DNA of 64,000 nt, from positions 177,015 through 241,014 of the forward strand of contig NZ_BMKW01000009.1 of assembly GCF_014644535.1 (NCBI RefSeq), in the 5' to 3' direction. Source of the DNA: Neoroseomonas lacus. GTDB lineage: Bacteria > Pseudomonadota > Alphaproteobacteria > Acetobacterales > Acetobacteraceae. Within the stretch, counting starts at the first letter, position 1. Each line of letters opens with the position of its first letter. The position numbers were made by a program, and so were the translations under genes. This document shows, in pieces, positions 1 through 8,551 of this stretch. The notes under the pieces are model-generated. The model saw nothing but the letters and a program-made list of their open reading frames with translations. It was not told the origin of the DNA and searched no databases.

Positions 1-405
1 ACCGAGCGCACCCCTGCCATGCCCGGCGCCGCCGAGGCCGTGCGCCGCGTCGCCGGCGCGGGCATCCCGGTCGCCGTCGCGTCGAATTCCGCGCGCGCCG
101 AGCTGATGGCGAAAATGCGCTCGCTCGGGCTCGCTACGGTCTTCGCCGAGCGCGTCTTCTCCTTCGAGGATGTCGAGCGGCCGAAGCCTTATCCCGACAT
201 CTACCTGGCCGCGGCGGCGGCTTGCGGCGCGGCGCCACAGGATTGCGTGGTGATCGAGGACAGCGTTCCCGGCGTGCGCGCCGGCATCGCCGCGGGCTGC
301 CGCGTGCTGGGCTTCGCGCGGGAGACACCGCGCGACGTGCTCGCGGCCCATGGGGCGGAACCATTCGACGAGATGGCGAAGCTGGACAAATTGCTCGGGC
401 TTTAG
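1..405 (+). CDS. HAD-superfamily hydrolase, phosphoglycolate phosphatase-like, 5'-truncated by the window edge
   Basis: The frame is open from base 1, so the gene starts before the window; the ATG at 19 is probably internal. The visible C-terminal part has HAD motif II (VASNS), the motif III lysine in RPKPYPDIY and motif IV VVIEDSVPGVRAG, the pattern of small phosphatases and phosphoglucomutases of the beta-phosphoglucomutase/phosphoglycolate phosphatase type. These cytoplasmic Mg-dependent enzymes hydrolyse small phosphoesters. The nucleophile motif I and the cap domain lie outside the window, so the substrate cannot be judged. An inverted repeat follows the stop codon directly. Confidence 0.85.
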   Translation, partial: TERTPAMPGAAEAVRRVAGAGIPVAVASNSARAELMAKMRSLGLATVFAERVFSFEDVERPKPYPDIYLAAAAACGAAPQDCVVIEDSVPGVRAGIAAGCRVLGFARETPRDVLAAHGAEPFDEMAKLDKLLGL

Positions 406-442
406 AGCGGCTTGCGTTCGACTGCGCTCACGCAGACCGCTC
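405..442. terminator. Inverted repeat just after the HAD gene
   Basis: GAGCGG (405-410) pairs with CCGCTC (437-442), and GCGT (414-417) pairs with ACGC (430-433) inside it. No T tract follows. It could terminate the HAD transcript, or be an end of the mobile element whose remains lie just downstream. Confidence 0.4.
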
Positions 443-489
443 CAAGCCAGTGTTTGATCGGGCATCTTCACGCGCTTGACTGTTGCCAG

Positions 490-620
490 TCAGGCGCGAT
501 CTGCTCTGGGCTCCGTGGAGAACTGCCTGAGCCATAGGGCGATGGTGACGACGGCGAGGATGTTGCGGGCGGTCTTGTCGTAGCGAGCGGCGCCGCCTCT
601 CCAGCTCTTTCCGCGGCGCG
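490..620 (-). pseudogene. C-terminal scrap of an IS5-type transposase
   Basis: Read on the minus strand, the frame ending in TGA at 492-490 gives AARYDKTARNILAVVTIALW. The string W-R-x-x-A-x-R-Y-D-K-T-A-R-N followed by a hydrophobic helix is the characteristic C-terminus of IS5-family DDE transposases. Only about 40 residues remain: the DDE catalytic core, the start and any clear terminal repeats are missing. The fragment abuts the stop codon of the ABC-F gene. It differs from the C-terminus of the broken transposase near 35 kb, so it comes from a different element. Confidence 0.65.
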
Positions 621-627
621 AGGGGCC

Positions 628-2250
628 TCAGCCGTGCAGGCCCGGCGCCTCATGCCCGGTCCGCGCGACATATTCGGTATAGCCGCCATCGTACTGGTGG
701 ATGCCCTCCGTGGTCAGTTCCAGGACGCGGTTCGACAGCGCGGCGAGGAAATGCCGGTCATGCGAGACGAACAGCATCGTCCCCTCATAGCCTGCGAGCG
801 CGGTGATCAGCATTTCCTTGGTCGCCATGTCCAGGTGGTTGGTGGGTTCGTCGAGCACCAGGAAATTCGGCGGATCGTAGAGCATGCGTGCCATCACCAG
901 CCGCGCCTTCTCGCCGCCTGACAGCACGCGGCACTTCTTCTCGACATCGTCGCCGGAGAAGCCAAAGCAGCCGGCGAGCGCGCGCAGCGAGCCCTGGCCG
1001 GCCTGCGGGAAGGTATCCTCCAGCGACTGGAAAACCGACCGCTCGGGGTCGAGCAATTCCATCGCGTGCTGCGCGAAATACCCCATCTTCACGCTGCCAC
1101 CGACCGCGACGCTGCCTTCATCCGGCGTCGTCGTGCCCGTCACCAGCTTCAGCAGGGTGGATTTGCCGGCGCCGTTGACGCCGAGCACGCAGCAGCGTTC
1201 GCGCCGGCGCACCAGCAGGTCGAGTCCGTCATAGATCACCTTGCTGCCGTAGCGCTTGTGCACGCCGCGCAGATTGACGACGTCGTCGCCCGAGCGCGGC
1301 GCTGGCGGGAAGTCGAAGGTGACGGTCTGGCGGCGCCTGGGCGGCTCGACGCGGTCGATCTTCTCGAGCTTCTTCACGCGCGACTGCACCTGGGCGGCGT
1401 GCGAGGCGCGCGCCTTGAAGCGCTCGATGAACTTGATCTCCTTGGCAAGCATCGCCTGCTGGCGCTCGAACTGTGCCTGCTGCTGCTGCTCGTTCATCGC
1501 GCGCTGCGCTTCGTAGAATTCGTAGTCGCCGGCGAAGGAGGTCAGCGTGCCGCCATCGATCTCGATCACCTTGTTGATGATGCGGTTCATGAATTCGCGG
1601 TCGTGCGAGGTCATCAACAACGCACCGTCATAGCCGGTGAGGAACTGCTCCAGCCAGATCAGGCTTTCGAGGTCGAGGTGGTTGCTCGGTTCGTCGAGCA
1701 GCATCACGTCAGGGCGCATCAGCAGGATGCGGGCGAGGGCGACGCGCATCTTCCAGCCGCCGGACAGCGCGCCGACATCGCCGTCCATCATCTCCTGGCT
1801 GAAGCCGAGGCCGTCGAGCACCTCGCGCGCCTTGCTCTCCAGCGCATAGCCGCCGAGCTCCTCGAAGCGTGCCTGCACCTCGCCGAAGCGTTCGAGGATC
1901 TGCTCCATCTCGTCGGCGCGGTCGGGGTCGGCGAGGGCAGCCTCCAGTTCCTGCAATTCGGCGGCGACTTCGCTGACATTGCCGGCGCCGTCCATCACCT
2001 CCGACACCGCGCTGCGGCCGGACATCTCGCCGACATCCTGGCTGAAGAAGCCGATGCTGATGCCGCGATCGACCAGCACCTGGCCTTCATCGGGCTCGTC
2101 GCGGCCAGTGATCATGCGGAACAGCGTCGATTTGCCGGCGCCGTTGGGGCCGACGAGGCCGATGCGCTCGCCCTTCTGGAGCGCCGCGGAGGCCTCGATG
2201 AATAGAAGCTGCTGGCCGTTCTGCTTGCTGATGCTGTCGAGGCGGATCAT
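628..2250 (-). CDS. ABC-F family ATPase, translation-factor type
   Basis: A 540-residue soluble protein with two ABC ATPase domains and no membrane segment, the ABC-F layout. Domain 1 has Walker A GPNGAGKST, signature LSGGWKMRVALAR and Walker B LLDEPSNHLD; domain 2 has GVNGAGKST, LSGGEKARLVMAR and LVLDEPTNHLD. A charged linker rich in Gln, Lys and Arg (about residues 240-310) joins them, as in EttA, Uup and YbiT. ABC-F proteins bind the ribosomal E site and relieve stalled translation. The sequence alone does not settle the subfamily. The gene stands alone; ATG at 2250. Confidence 0.93.
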   Translation of the reverse strand: MIRLDSISKQNGQQLLFIEASAALQKGERIGLVGPNGAGKSTLFRMITGRDEPDEGQVLVDRGISIGFFSQDVGEMSGRSAVSEVMDGAGNVSEVAAELQELEAALADPDRADEMEQILERFGEVQARFEELGGYALESKAREVLDGLGFSQEMMDGDVGALSGGWKMRVALARILLMRPDVMLLDEPSNHLDLESLIWLEQFLTGYDGALLMTSHDREFMNRIINKVIEIDGGTLTSFAGDYEFYEAQRAMNEQQQQAQFERQQAMLAKEIKFIERFKARASHAAQVQSRVKKLEKIDRVEPPRRRQTVTFDFPPAPRSGDDVVNLRGVHKRYGSKVIYDGLDLLVRRRERCCVLGVNGAGKSTLLKLVTGTTTPDEGSVAVGGSVKMGYFAQHAMELLDPERSVFQSLEDTFPQAGQGSLRALAGCFGFSGDDVEKKCRVLSGGEKARLVMARMLYDPPNFLVLDEPTNHLDMATKEMLITALAGYEGTMLFVSHDRHFLAALSNRVLELTTEGIHQYDGGYTEYVARTGHEAPGLHG

Positions 2251-2344
2251 GGGGTCCCGGGGGAGGCAGGAAGGCGGCGCTCACGCCGCGGGAGCCGCCC
2301 GAGACCACGTCCCGGGCCGCGCCGTCAACCGCGCGCGTGCGACG

Positions 2345-3085
2345 TCAGCCGCCGAATGGCATCAGCCCCGTGCGCAGCGCATGCGCCCAGCCGGCCCGGC
2401 CGAGCGATTCCGCCCGCGCCGCCGCCGCTTCGTGGTGATAGGCCAGCGCGATCATCTCGCAGCCGAGCAGCCGGCCTGCCTCGACCTCCAGCACCGCATA
2501 GCGGGCGAAGGGGGACCCGGCTTCGGAGACATGCGGCGGCGGCGTGGGGTCCGCATAGGCCGGGCAGCCGACGCTGCCGGGGTTGAGCACCAGCCGGCCG
2601 TCTTCCAGCAGCAGCATGCCGGCGAGGTGGCTATGGGCGCATAGCAGCAGGGTTGCCTCTGTCGGGCCGAGGCGGGCGGCCACCTCCGCCGCGACGGAGG
2701 GGATCAGGCGTCCCGATGCAACTTCCTCGAGCAGATAGGCGCTGTCGTCGTCCGGCCTGGCATGGAAGGCCAGCACGCCGGGGGCGGGTTCCAGCCTCGG
2801 CGGCAGGCCCCACAACCAAGCCACCTGGCCGCCATCCATCTGGTCACGGGCGAAGCTGTCGGAGTGGCCTTCCCCGCCCTCGCCGATCCAGCGGTCATGG
2901 TTGCCGCGCAGCGTGGCGATGGCGCGGGATTGGACCAGTTCCACTGTCTCGCGCGGCCAGAGCGGACCGGAGGCGACGTCGCCGAGGTTGATGACCTGCT
3001 GAAGCCCGCGTCGGTCGATATCGGCGAGGACCGCCTCGAGGGCGAGGAGATTGCCATGGATGTCGGCGATGACGGCGAGCTTCAT
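2345..3085 (-). CDS. Metallophosphoesterase, YfcE-like
   Basis: About 246 residues when started at the Met of MKLAVIADIHGN; an in-frame ATG 42 bases upstream (3127) is possible but adds an unconserved extension reaching into the Fur-like operator. The calcineurin-type metal ligands are all visible: DIHGN, GDVAS, GNHDRW, HSHLAG and NPGSV. Such proteins are cytoplasmic Mn-dependent phosphodiesterases of broad specificity; the physiological substrate is unknown. The gene diverges from the heme-uptake locus. Confidence 0.85.
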   Translation of the reverse strand: MKLAVIADIHGNLLALEAVLADIDRRGLQQVINLGDVASGPLWPRETVELVQSRAIATLRGNHDRWIGEGGEGHSDSFARDQMDGGQVAWLWGLPPRLEPAPGVLAFHARPDDDSAYLLEEVASGRLIPSVAAEVAARLGPTEATLLLCAHSHLAGMLLLEDGRLVLNPGSVGCPAYADPTPPPHVSEAGSPFARYAVLEVEAGRLLGCEMIALAYHHEAAAARAESLGRAGWAHALRTGLMPFGG

Positions 3086-3117
3086 GGGCCGAGTATAGGG
3101 CAGCAGGCGTGACATTT

Positions 3118-3145
3118 TGCGAATCATTGTTGCGAATGATTCGCA
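3118..3145. promoter_or_regulatory. Two overlapping Fur-type operator dyads
   Basis: TGCGAATGATTCGCA at 3131-3145 is a perfect 7-1-7 inverted repeat. A second copy overlaps it at 3118-3132 (TGCGAATCATTGTTG) with one good half-site. The 7-1-7 architecture and the sequence fit alphaproteobacterial Fur/Mur boxes. Position fits too: the site lies upstream of hemP and the heme receptor, in the divergent gap, so iron-dependent repression of the locus is the likely function. Confidence 0.7.
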
Positions 3146-3163
3146 ATATCGTTATAACCCGAT

Positions 3164-3200
3164 CACCGGCAATCCGGTGGGCAAACCCACCGGGCACCGG
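3164..3200 (+). promoter_or_regulatory. Three mutually exclusive hairpins in the hemP leader
   Basis: CACCGG-CAAT-CCGGTG (3164-3179) and CCGGTGGG-CAAA-CCCACCGG (3174-3193) share one arm, so only one can form at a time. A third weak hairpin, CCGG-GCA-CCGG (3190-3200), competes with the second. They sit between the Fur-like operator and a GGAAGGGG ribosome-binding sequence at about 3207-3214. The arrangement resembles an attenuator or a translation switch, but no known riboswitch is recognised. Confidence 0.45.
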
Positions 3201-3222
3201 CGGTAAGGAAGGGGCTTGGCGC

Positions 3223-3336
3223 GTGGCGAGTTGGACCGAAGCGGGCATCGTGGTGATGTCGGTCGCCTATCTGCATCTGGTCTGGCGCGTCTCACGCATG
3301 GCTTCCGCCGCATCGTCCGGGGCCGGCCGCCGATGA
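3223..3336 (+). CDS. Possible small one-helix protein upstream of hemP
   Basis: A GTG codon at 3223, 8 bases after GGAAGGGG, opens a 37-residue frame containing one hydrophobic stretch (AGIVVMSVAYLHLVW) followed by basic residues. Its TGA (3334-3336) overlaps the ATG of hemP (3333), which would couple their translation. I recognise no family. It may be a true leader or membrane peptide, or only a coupling device; coding evidence is limited to the ribosome-binding sequence and the overlap. Confidence 0.35.
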   Translation: MASWTEAGIVVMSVAYLHLVWRVSRMASAASSGAGRR

Positions 3337-3494
3337 TGCGCGACGCGCCGCCTCCCCCGACGCCTGGCGCGGCGCCCAGCGTGCTGGAAAGCCGCTCGCT
3401 GCTCGGCGAGGCACGCGAGGTCATCATCCGGCATGGCAGCGAGATCTACCGCCTCAAATTGACGCGGCACGACAAGCTCATTCTGACCAAATAG
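3333..3494 (+). CDS. hemP: Hemin uptake protein HemP/HmuP
   Basis: A 53-residue protein whose C-terminal half (EVIIRHGSEIYRLKLTRHDK, then LILTK) is the conserved HemP signature. HemP/HmuP proteins accompany heme receptors and, in Bradyrhizobium and Burkholderia, are needed to activate the receptor gene under iron limitation. The start is the first ATG of ATGATG, overlapping the stop of a possible small upstream frame; a TTG start at 3216 would give a longer unconserved N-terminus. The receptor gene follows after 94 bases. Confidence 0.85.
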   Translation: MMRDAPPPPTPGAAPSVLESRSLLGEAREVIIRHGSEIYRLKLTRHDKLILTK

Positions 3495-3588
3495 CCCGCC
3501 CGCATTTACTGCCCAGCCAGCACGCCAGGGACCGCGCGTCCTCCGCCAGCCAGCCAGGCCCCGAACCTATCCCTCGGAGTGTCCTCGC

Positions 3589-5613
3589 ATGGCTTCCCGT
3601 CGCCCCATCGGGCTTTGCGCAACTCTTGCCGCCATCTGCGCTGCCGGCCCGCTCGCCGCGCAGCAGGCGGACCCGCCGCCGGCCGTCGTCGCCACGCCAC
3701 TCGATGCGGTGACGGCGACGGGCACGCGCACGCCCACCATCTCGGGCGACAGCGCCGTGCCGGTCAGCGTGCTGAGCCGCGAGGAAATCCTCGAACGCGA
3801 TGCGCGTTCGGTCTCCGAGACGATCCGCGACGTGCCGGGTGTCGAGCTGTCCGGCGTGGGGCGCACCACGGCGCTGCAGCCGCTGATTCGCGGCCTGGGC
3901 GATGACCGCATCGTCTTCCGCATCGATGGCGCCAGGAACAACTTCAACGCCGGCCATCGCGGGCGGATCTTCATCGACCCGGAATTGCTGCGCCAGATCG
4001 ACGTGATGCGCGGGCCGGGTTCGGCGCTCTATGGCTCGGGTGCGATCGGCGGCGTCATCAACATGCGCACGATCGAGCCTGACGACATCATCCAGCCGGA
4101 TTCCGACCTGCCGGTCGGCGGCTTCTTCCGTGGTGGCTACCAGTCGCAGGGCAGCATGTGGCGCGGCCTGGCCGCCGGTGCGGCACGGGCCGGTGACTTC
4201 GCCGTGCTGGGCGCGATTTCCGGCTTCAACAACTCGAACTTCACCGACGGCGCCGGCAACACCATCCCCTATACTGCCGACTCCGTGGCGAACGGGCTGG
4301 CGCGGTTGCAATGGCGGCCGGGCAACCATCAGTTCGACCTCTCCGGCATGATGTTCCGCGATTCGAACGTCCTGCCGATCGCCGCCAACACCGCCACTGA
4401 GCAGAGCATCTCCGACCGCATCACGGAACAGCAGGTCTATACGCTGCGCTGGAACTACGCCGACCCGTCGATGCCGCTGCTGAACCCGCAGGTCGTTGTC
4501 TACCACAACCATGTCCTGCTGCAGGAACAGCGCCGCACCGGCACCCGCGCGCGCGACACCACGGACCAGACGACCAACGGCATCGATGCGCAGAACAACA
4601 GCCGCTTCAGCCTGTTCGGCTGGGACAACCACATCGTTACCCTCGGCACGGAGTTCTATCGCGACGACCAGGAAGGCACGCAGAATGGCCGCCGCCGCAC
4701 GCAGTTCCCGTCCGCCTCGCAGGATGTGCTCGGCATCTACGGGCAGGACCAGATCGCAATGGGCGACTTCACCCTGGTCGGTGCGCTGCGCTACGACGCC
4801 TTCAGCCAGAGCGCCGACGACGCCAACAACGACACCAATGTCGACCGGCTCTCGCCCAAGGTCAGCCTGGCCTACCAGGTGACGCCCTGGTTGCAGCCCT
4901 ACATCTCCTATGCCGAGGCGTTCCGCGCGCCCTCGCTGACCGAACTGTACGTTTCCGGCCAGCACTTCCCGGGCAATCTGTTCATCCCGAACCCCGACCT
5001 GAAGCCGGAGACCTCGCACAACATCGAGGCGGGCGTGAATGTCCGCTTCAGCGACGTGCTGCGCGACGGCGACCGGCTGCGCATGCGGATCACTGCCTTC
5101 CGCAATGAGATCGACAACTTCATCGAGCAGCTCGTCTATGCCACCTATACCGTGTCGCGGAATGTCGCCTCGGCGCGCATCCAGGGTGTCGAGGCGGAGC
5201 TGCAATACGACACCGGCACCTGGTTCGGCGCCGTCTCGGCCAGCGCGCTGCAGGGCGACAATCTGACCGACGACCAGCCGCTCGCCTCGGTGCCGGCGAA
5301 CCGCATGACGCTGTCGGGCGGTTACCGCTTCCTCGAAGCCGGCGTGGTGGTCGGCGCGCGCTGGCAGCTGGTGGCGACGCAGGACCGCAACCCGGACAAC
5401 GTGCCCGGCCTGGCGGAGGAGACCTCGGGCTACGGGTTGCTCGACCTGTATGCGACCTGGCGGCCGAGCTTCGCGCCGAACCTGCGCTTCGATGTCGGGC
5501 TCGACAACGCCTTCGACCACGCCTACCGGCGCTCGACCTGGAATTCCAACCCGCCGCCGAACTTCTACGAGACGGGCCGGAACTTCCGCGCGGCGATGAC
5601 GCTGACCTTCTGA
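3589..5613 (+). CDS. hmuR: TonB-dependent heme/hemoglobin receptor
   Basis: A 674-residue outer-membrane receptor. A signal peptide runs from MASRR to about LAAQQ, followed by a TonB-box-like stretch (DAVTATGTRTPT), a plug domain (DVPGVELSGVG, IDGARNN, GSALYGSGAIGGVI) and a beta-barrel ending in aromatic F. The heme-receptor signature FRAP is at residues 445-448 and NPDL (for NPNL) at 468-471. Between them is H459, the position of the His that binds heme in this family. It should import heme, driven by the TonB encoded next. Expected to be iron-repressed with hemP. Confidence 0.93.
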   Translation: MASRRPIGLCATLAAICAAGPLAAQQADPPPAVVATPLDAVTATGTRTPTISGDSAVPVSVLSREEILERDARSVSETIRDVPGVELSGVGRTTALQPLIRGLGDDRIVFRIDGARNNFNAGHRGRIFIDPELLRQIDVMRGPGSALYGSGAIGGVINMRTIEPDDIIQPDSDLPVGGFFRGGYQSQGSMWRGLAAGAARAGDFAVLGAISGFNNSNFTDGAGNTIPYTADSVANGLARLQWRPGNHQFDLSGMMFRDSNVLPIAANTATEQSISDRITEQQVYTLRWNYADPSMPLLNPQVVVYHNHVLLQEQRRTGTRARDTTDQTTNGIDAQNNSRFSLFGWDNHIVTLGTEFYRDDQEGTQNGRRRTQFPSASQDVLGIYGQDQIAMGDFTLVGALRYDAFSQSADDANNDTNVDRLSPKVSLAYQVTPWLQPYISYAEAFRAPSLTELYVSGQHFPGNLFIPNPDLKPETSHNIEAGVNVRFSDVLRDGDRLRMRITAFRNEIDNFIEQLVYATYTVSRNVASARIQGVEAELQYDTGTWFGAVSASALQGDNLTDDQPLASVPANRMTLSGGYRFLEAGVVVGARWQLVATQDRNPDNVPGLAEETSGYGLLDLYATWRPSFAPNLRFDVGLDNAFDHAYRRSTWNSNPPPNFYETGRNFRAAMTLTF

Positions 5614-5616
5614 ACC

Positions 5617-6630
5617 GTGTCGGGCGCGGCCTTCCCCCCATCGCGCCTGTGCAGCCCGCCGGCCTTTCTCGCCGGCGGGCCTTGGCGTCGCGCGACCGCC
5701 GCGTCGCTCGCGCTGCATGCGGCGATCGCCGCCTGGCTTGTGATGGATTGGCGCGGCCTGCCGGAGACGGGGGGTGGCACGCCGGACGCGGCGCTGGTGG
5801 TGGAATGGGCGCCGTCGCAGGGCGAGCCCGATGGCGCCGGGGAACCCACCGCCGAGGCTGCGGCAGCACCCGCGCCTGACCTGACCGCCGCCGCCGCGCC
5901 GGCGCCGCCCGCGCCGCCGCTGGTGCCGGATGTCCCGCCGCCGCCCGTCGTCCCGATGCCGATGCCCGCGCCGGCGCCGCCGGTCGTCGCGCCCGAACCG
6001 CCACAAGCGGCCCCGCCCGATCCGAGCGCGTTGGCCGAGGCTGAACCCGTGGCGGCGGTGCCGCCGCCGGCGCCCGTGATGGAACAGACGGAGCAGGCCG
6101 AGCGGGCGGAACCCCTGCCCGCCCCGCCACCGGCACCGCCGCCACCATCGCAGCAGGTCGCCTCGGCGACACCGGTGGCGCAGCCGGCCCCGTCCGCGCC
6201 CGCGCCGCGACCGGCACCCAACGCATCAGCCGCGCAGCGCCCCCGGCGCGGCACGCCCGACGCCGCGCACCAGGTGGCCGCGCGCGGGCCATCGATGGCG
6301 CCGGCAGCCGGCGCGGCTGTCGCCCCGCCAGACAATGCCGGCGGCGGCCCGATCGTCATCCATGCGCCGCGCTACCGGCGGCCGCCGAACCCGCCGCAAT
6401 ACCCGGCCCGCGCGCTCGACCTCGGCATGACCGGCACGGTGACGGTGCGCGCCCTGGTCTCGCCCGATGGCGACACGCAGGAGACGCGCCTGTGGCGTTC
6501 CTCCGGCTACCCGCTGCTCGATGCCGCGGCGATCGCCGCGGTGCGCCGCTGGGCCTTCGAACCCGCGCGCCATGGTGACCGAGCCGTGCCCGCCTGGGTC
6601 GAGGTCCCCGTCCATTTCCGCCTGAACTGA
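5617..6630 (+). CDS. tonB: TonB energy transducer dedicated to heme uptake
   Basis: GTG start 3 bases after the receptor stop; 337 residues. Near the N-terminus one membrane helix (about residues 28-47, SLALHAAIAAWLVM), then a long Pro/Ala-rich periplasm-spanning region (about 75-235), then the TonB C-terminal domain (RYRRPPNPPQYPARALD... to the end, with GTVTVRALVSPDG and AAIAAVRRWAFEPA). It couples the proton gradient, via ExbBD encoded elsewhere, to the receptor. An internal tonB in a heme operon is common in alphaproteobacteria. Confidence 0.93.
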   Translation: MSGAAFPPSRLCSPPAFLAGGPWRRATAASLALHAAIAAWLVMDWRGLPETGGGTPDAALVVEWAPSQGEPDGAGEPTAEAAAAPAPDLTAAAAPAPPAPPLVPDVPPPPVVPMPMPAPAPPVVAPEPPQAAPPDPSALAEAEPVAAVPPPAPVMEQTEQAERAEPLPAPPPAPPPPSQQVASATPVAQPAPSAPAPRPAPNASAAQRPRRGTPDAAHQVAARGPSMAPAAGAAVAPPDNAGGGPIVIHAPRYRRPPNPPQYPARALDLGMTGTVTVRALVSPDGDTQETRLWRSSGYPLLDAAAIAAVRRWAFEPARHGDRAVPAWVEVPVHFRLN

Positions 6631-6647
6631 CCATGAGGACGATTGCC

Positions 6648-7685
6648 ATGACCACACTCGCAGACCGTCACGCCAGCCTGATCGAGGAGGCCGGCAAGCC
6701 GATCCGCGCCCGCGACGCCGCCGTACGGCTGGGCACCACCGAGGCCGCGCTGGTCGCCTCGGGCGCCACCGGCCCGGCGACGCCACTGCGGCCGGACTGG
6801 GCGGCGCTGATCGGCGCCATGCCGCAGGCCGGGCGGATCATGGCACTGACCCGCAACGAGCATGCGGTGCATGAGCGCCATGGGCAGTTTGTCGATGTCT
6901 CCTCGGGGCCTGGCCATATCCTGGTGCTCGGGCCGGATATCGATTTGCGGCTGTTCCCGCGCCACTGGGCGCATGCCTATGCGCTGGGCGGCGAGCGGCC
7001 CTCGATCCAGGTCTTCGACAAGGACGGCGTCGCCGCGCACAAGATTTTCGCGACCGAGGCGACGGACCGCGACGGCTGGGCGCGCATCCTCGCGGCCTTC
7101 GCCATCGAGGCCGCCGCCGAGCCGCCCGCCGCACCCCCCGGCCCGACCGGGGCGGCGGATGAAGGCGTCGTCGATGCCAGCGCCCTGCGCCAGGATTGGC
7201 TCGCCCTGCGCGACACCCATGACTTCTTCCCGATGCTGAGGCGCCATCGCGCGTCGCGGCGCCAGGCCTTCGTCCTCGCCGGGCAGGACCTCGCGCTGAA
7301 GCTGGCGCCGCAGGCGGGTGCCGAGGTGCTGCGCCTGGCGGCGGCGCGGGGGGTGCCGGTGATGGTGTTCGTCGGCAATCGCGCCGCCATCCAGATCCAT
7401 ACCGGGCCGGTCGAGCGGCTGGTCGATATCCCCGGCTGGTTCAACGTGCTCGACCCCGACTTCAACCTGCATCTGCGCGAGGCCGGCGTGGCCAATGCCT
7501 GGCGCGTGGTGAAGCCGACCGAGGATGGTGCCGTCACTTCGATCGAATTGCTCGACGCGACGGGCGAGGTGGTCGCGCTGCTGTTCGGCGCCCGCAAGCC
7601 GGGTGAGCGCGAGCGCGAGGATTGGCGCGAGATCGCCGCCCTGGCCGTGGAACGCCTGGCGGTGCCGGCGGAGCACGCGGCGTGA
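6648..7685 (+). CDS. hmuS: Hemin-degrading/heme-trafficking factor HmuS
   Basis: 345 residues from ATG 6648, chosen because GAGGA lies 8 bases upstream; an ATG at 6633 would add five residues. Two repeated halves of the HemS/ChuS family are visible, each with a paired motif (FPRHWAHAYALGGERPSIQVFDKDG was split here: FPRHWAHAYALGG then PSIQVFDKDG; second half VERLVDIPGWFNVLDPDFNL). The family binds heme in the cytoplasm and releases iron from it or passes it on. Its stop overlaps the start of hmuT (GTGA). Confidence 0.92.
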   Translation: MTTLADRHASLIEEAGKPIRARDAAVRLGTTEAALVASGATGPATPLRPDWAALIGAMPQAGRIMALTRNEHAVHERHGQFVDVSSGPGHILVLGPDIDLRLFPRHWAHAYALGGERPSIQVFDKDGVAAHKIFATEATDRDGWARILAAFAIEAAAEPPAAPPGPTGAADEGVVDASALRQDWLALRDTHDFFPMLRRHRASRRQAFVLAGQDLALKLAPQAGAEVLRLAAARGVPVMVFVGNRAAIQIHTGPVERLVDIPGWFNVLDPDFNLHLREAGVANAWRVVKPTEDGAVTSIELLDATGEVVALLFGARKPGEREREDWREIAALAVERLAVPAEHAA

Positions 7686-8551
7686 TCGGCCGCCGGCTGC
7701 TGCTGGGCGGTGGTGCGGCGGCGCTGGCGGGACCGCTACGGGCGGCGATGCCGGCGCGCATCGTCGCGGTGGGTGGCGCGGTGACCGAATGCGCCTTCGC
7801 GCTCGGCGCCGGCGGGCACGTCATCGCGGTGGACAGCACCAGCCGCTTCCCGGCGGCGGCGCGCGCATTGCCGCAGATCGGCTACATGCGCGCGCTGGCG
7901 CCGGAGGGGCTGATCGCGCTGCATCCCGACCTGCTGCTGCTGTCGGAGGAAGCCGGGCCGCCCCAGGCGGTCGCCGTGCTGCGCGCGGCCGGGGCGCCGA
8001 TCCGTGCCATCCCGGAAGTGCCGACCGGCGAGGGCGTCGCGGCCAAGATCCGCGCCGTCGCCGCCGCGCTCGACGTCGATGGCGCGGCGGTGGCCGAGGC
8101 GGTGCTGGCCGATTGGCGGGCGCTGGATGCGCGGGTCGCGGCGCTGCGGCCGGTGCGTGCCATCTTCGTGCTGTCGGCGGCGCGCGGGGCGCCGGTGGTC
8201 TCCGGCGGGCATACCCAGGCGGCGGCGATGCTGGGCGCCTGCGGCGCGGAGAACGCCGTCACCGGCTTCAACGGCTACCGGCCGCTCTCAGCCGAGGCGG
8301 CGGCGCGGTTGGCGCCGGAGGCGGTCGTCATCATGGACCATGTCCTTGCCGAGCTGGGTGGCGTCGATGCGCTGCTCGGCATCCCGGCGCTGGCGGTGAC
8401 GCCGGTGGCGCGGTCGCGGCGCGTCCTGCCGATCGACGGATCCTATGTGCTCAGCTTCGGGCCGCGCGCGGCGCAGGCGCGACGGGACCTGACGCGGCTG
8501 TTGCACCCGGATGCGACGTTGCCCGACTTGCCGGCGCGGGCCTGGACGTGA
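7682..8551 (+). CDS. hmuT: Heme ABC transporter, periplasmic binding protein HmuT
   Basis: 289 residues from a GTG that overlaps the hmuS stop. The N-terminus (IGRRLLLGGGAAALAG) is a signal sequence with an RR pair. The mature part (ARIVAVGGAVTECAFALG, GYMRALAPEGLIALHPDLLLLSEEAGPP) has the class III (BtuF/FhuD/HmuT) helical-backbone binding-protein pattern. It takes heme from the receptor to HmuUV. The stop overlaps hmuU by 4 bases. Confidence 0.92.
   Translation: MIGRRLLLGGGAAALAGPLRAAMPARIVAVGGAVTECAFALGAGGHVIAVDSTSRFPAAARALPQIGYMRALAPEGLIALHPDLLLLSEEAGPPQAVAVLRAAGAPIRAIPEVPTGEGVAAKIRAVAAALDVDGAAVAEAVLADWRALDARVAALRPVRAIFVLSAARGAPVVSGGHTQAAAMLGACGAENAVTGFNGYRPLSAEAAARLAPEAVVIMDHVLAELGGVDALLGIPALAVTPVARSRRVLPIDGSYVLSFGPRAAQARRDLTRLLHPDATLPDLPARAWT

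Noticed and set aside
3478..6006. An 842-residue open frame antisense to the heme receptor and tonB
   Set aside because: It mirrors the codon bias of the recognised genes on the other strand, and its translation is low-complexity Arg/Ala/Gly without domains.
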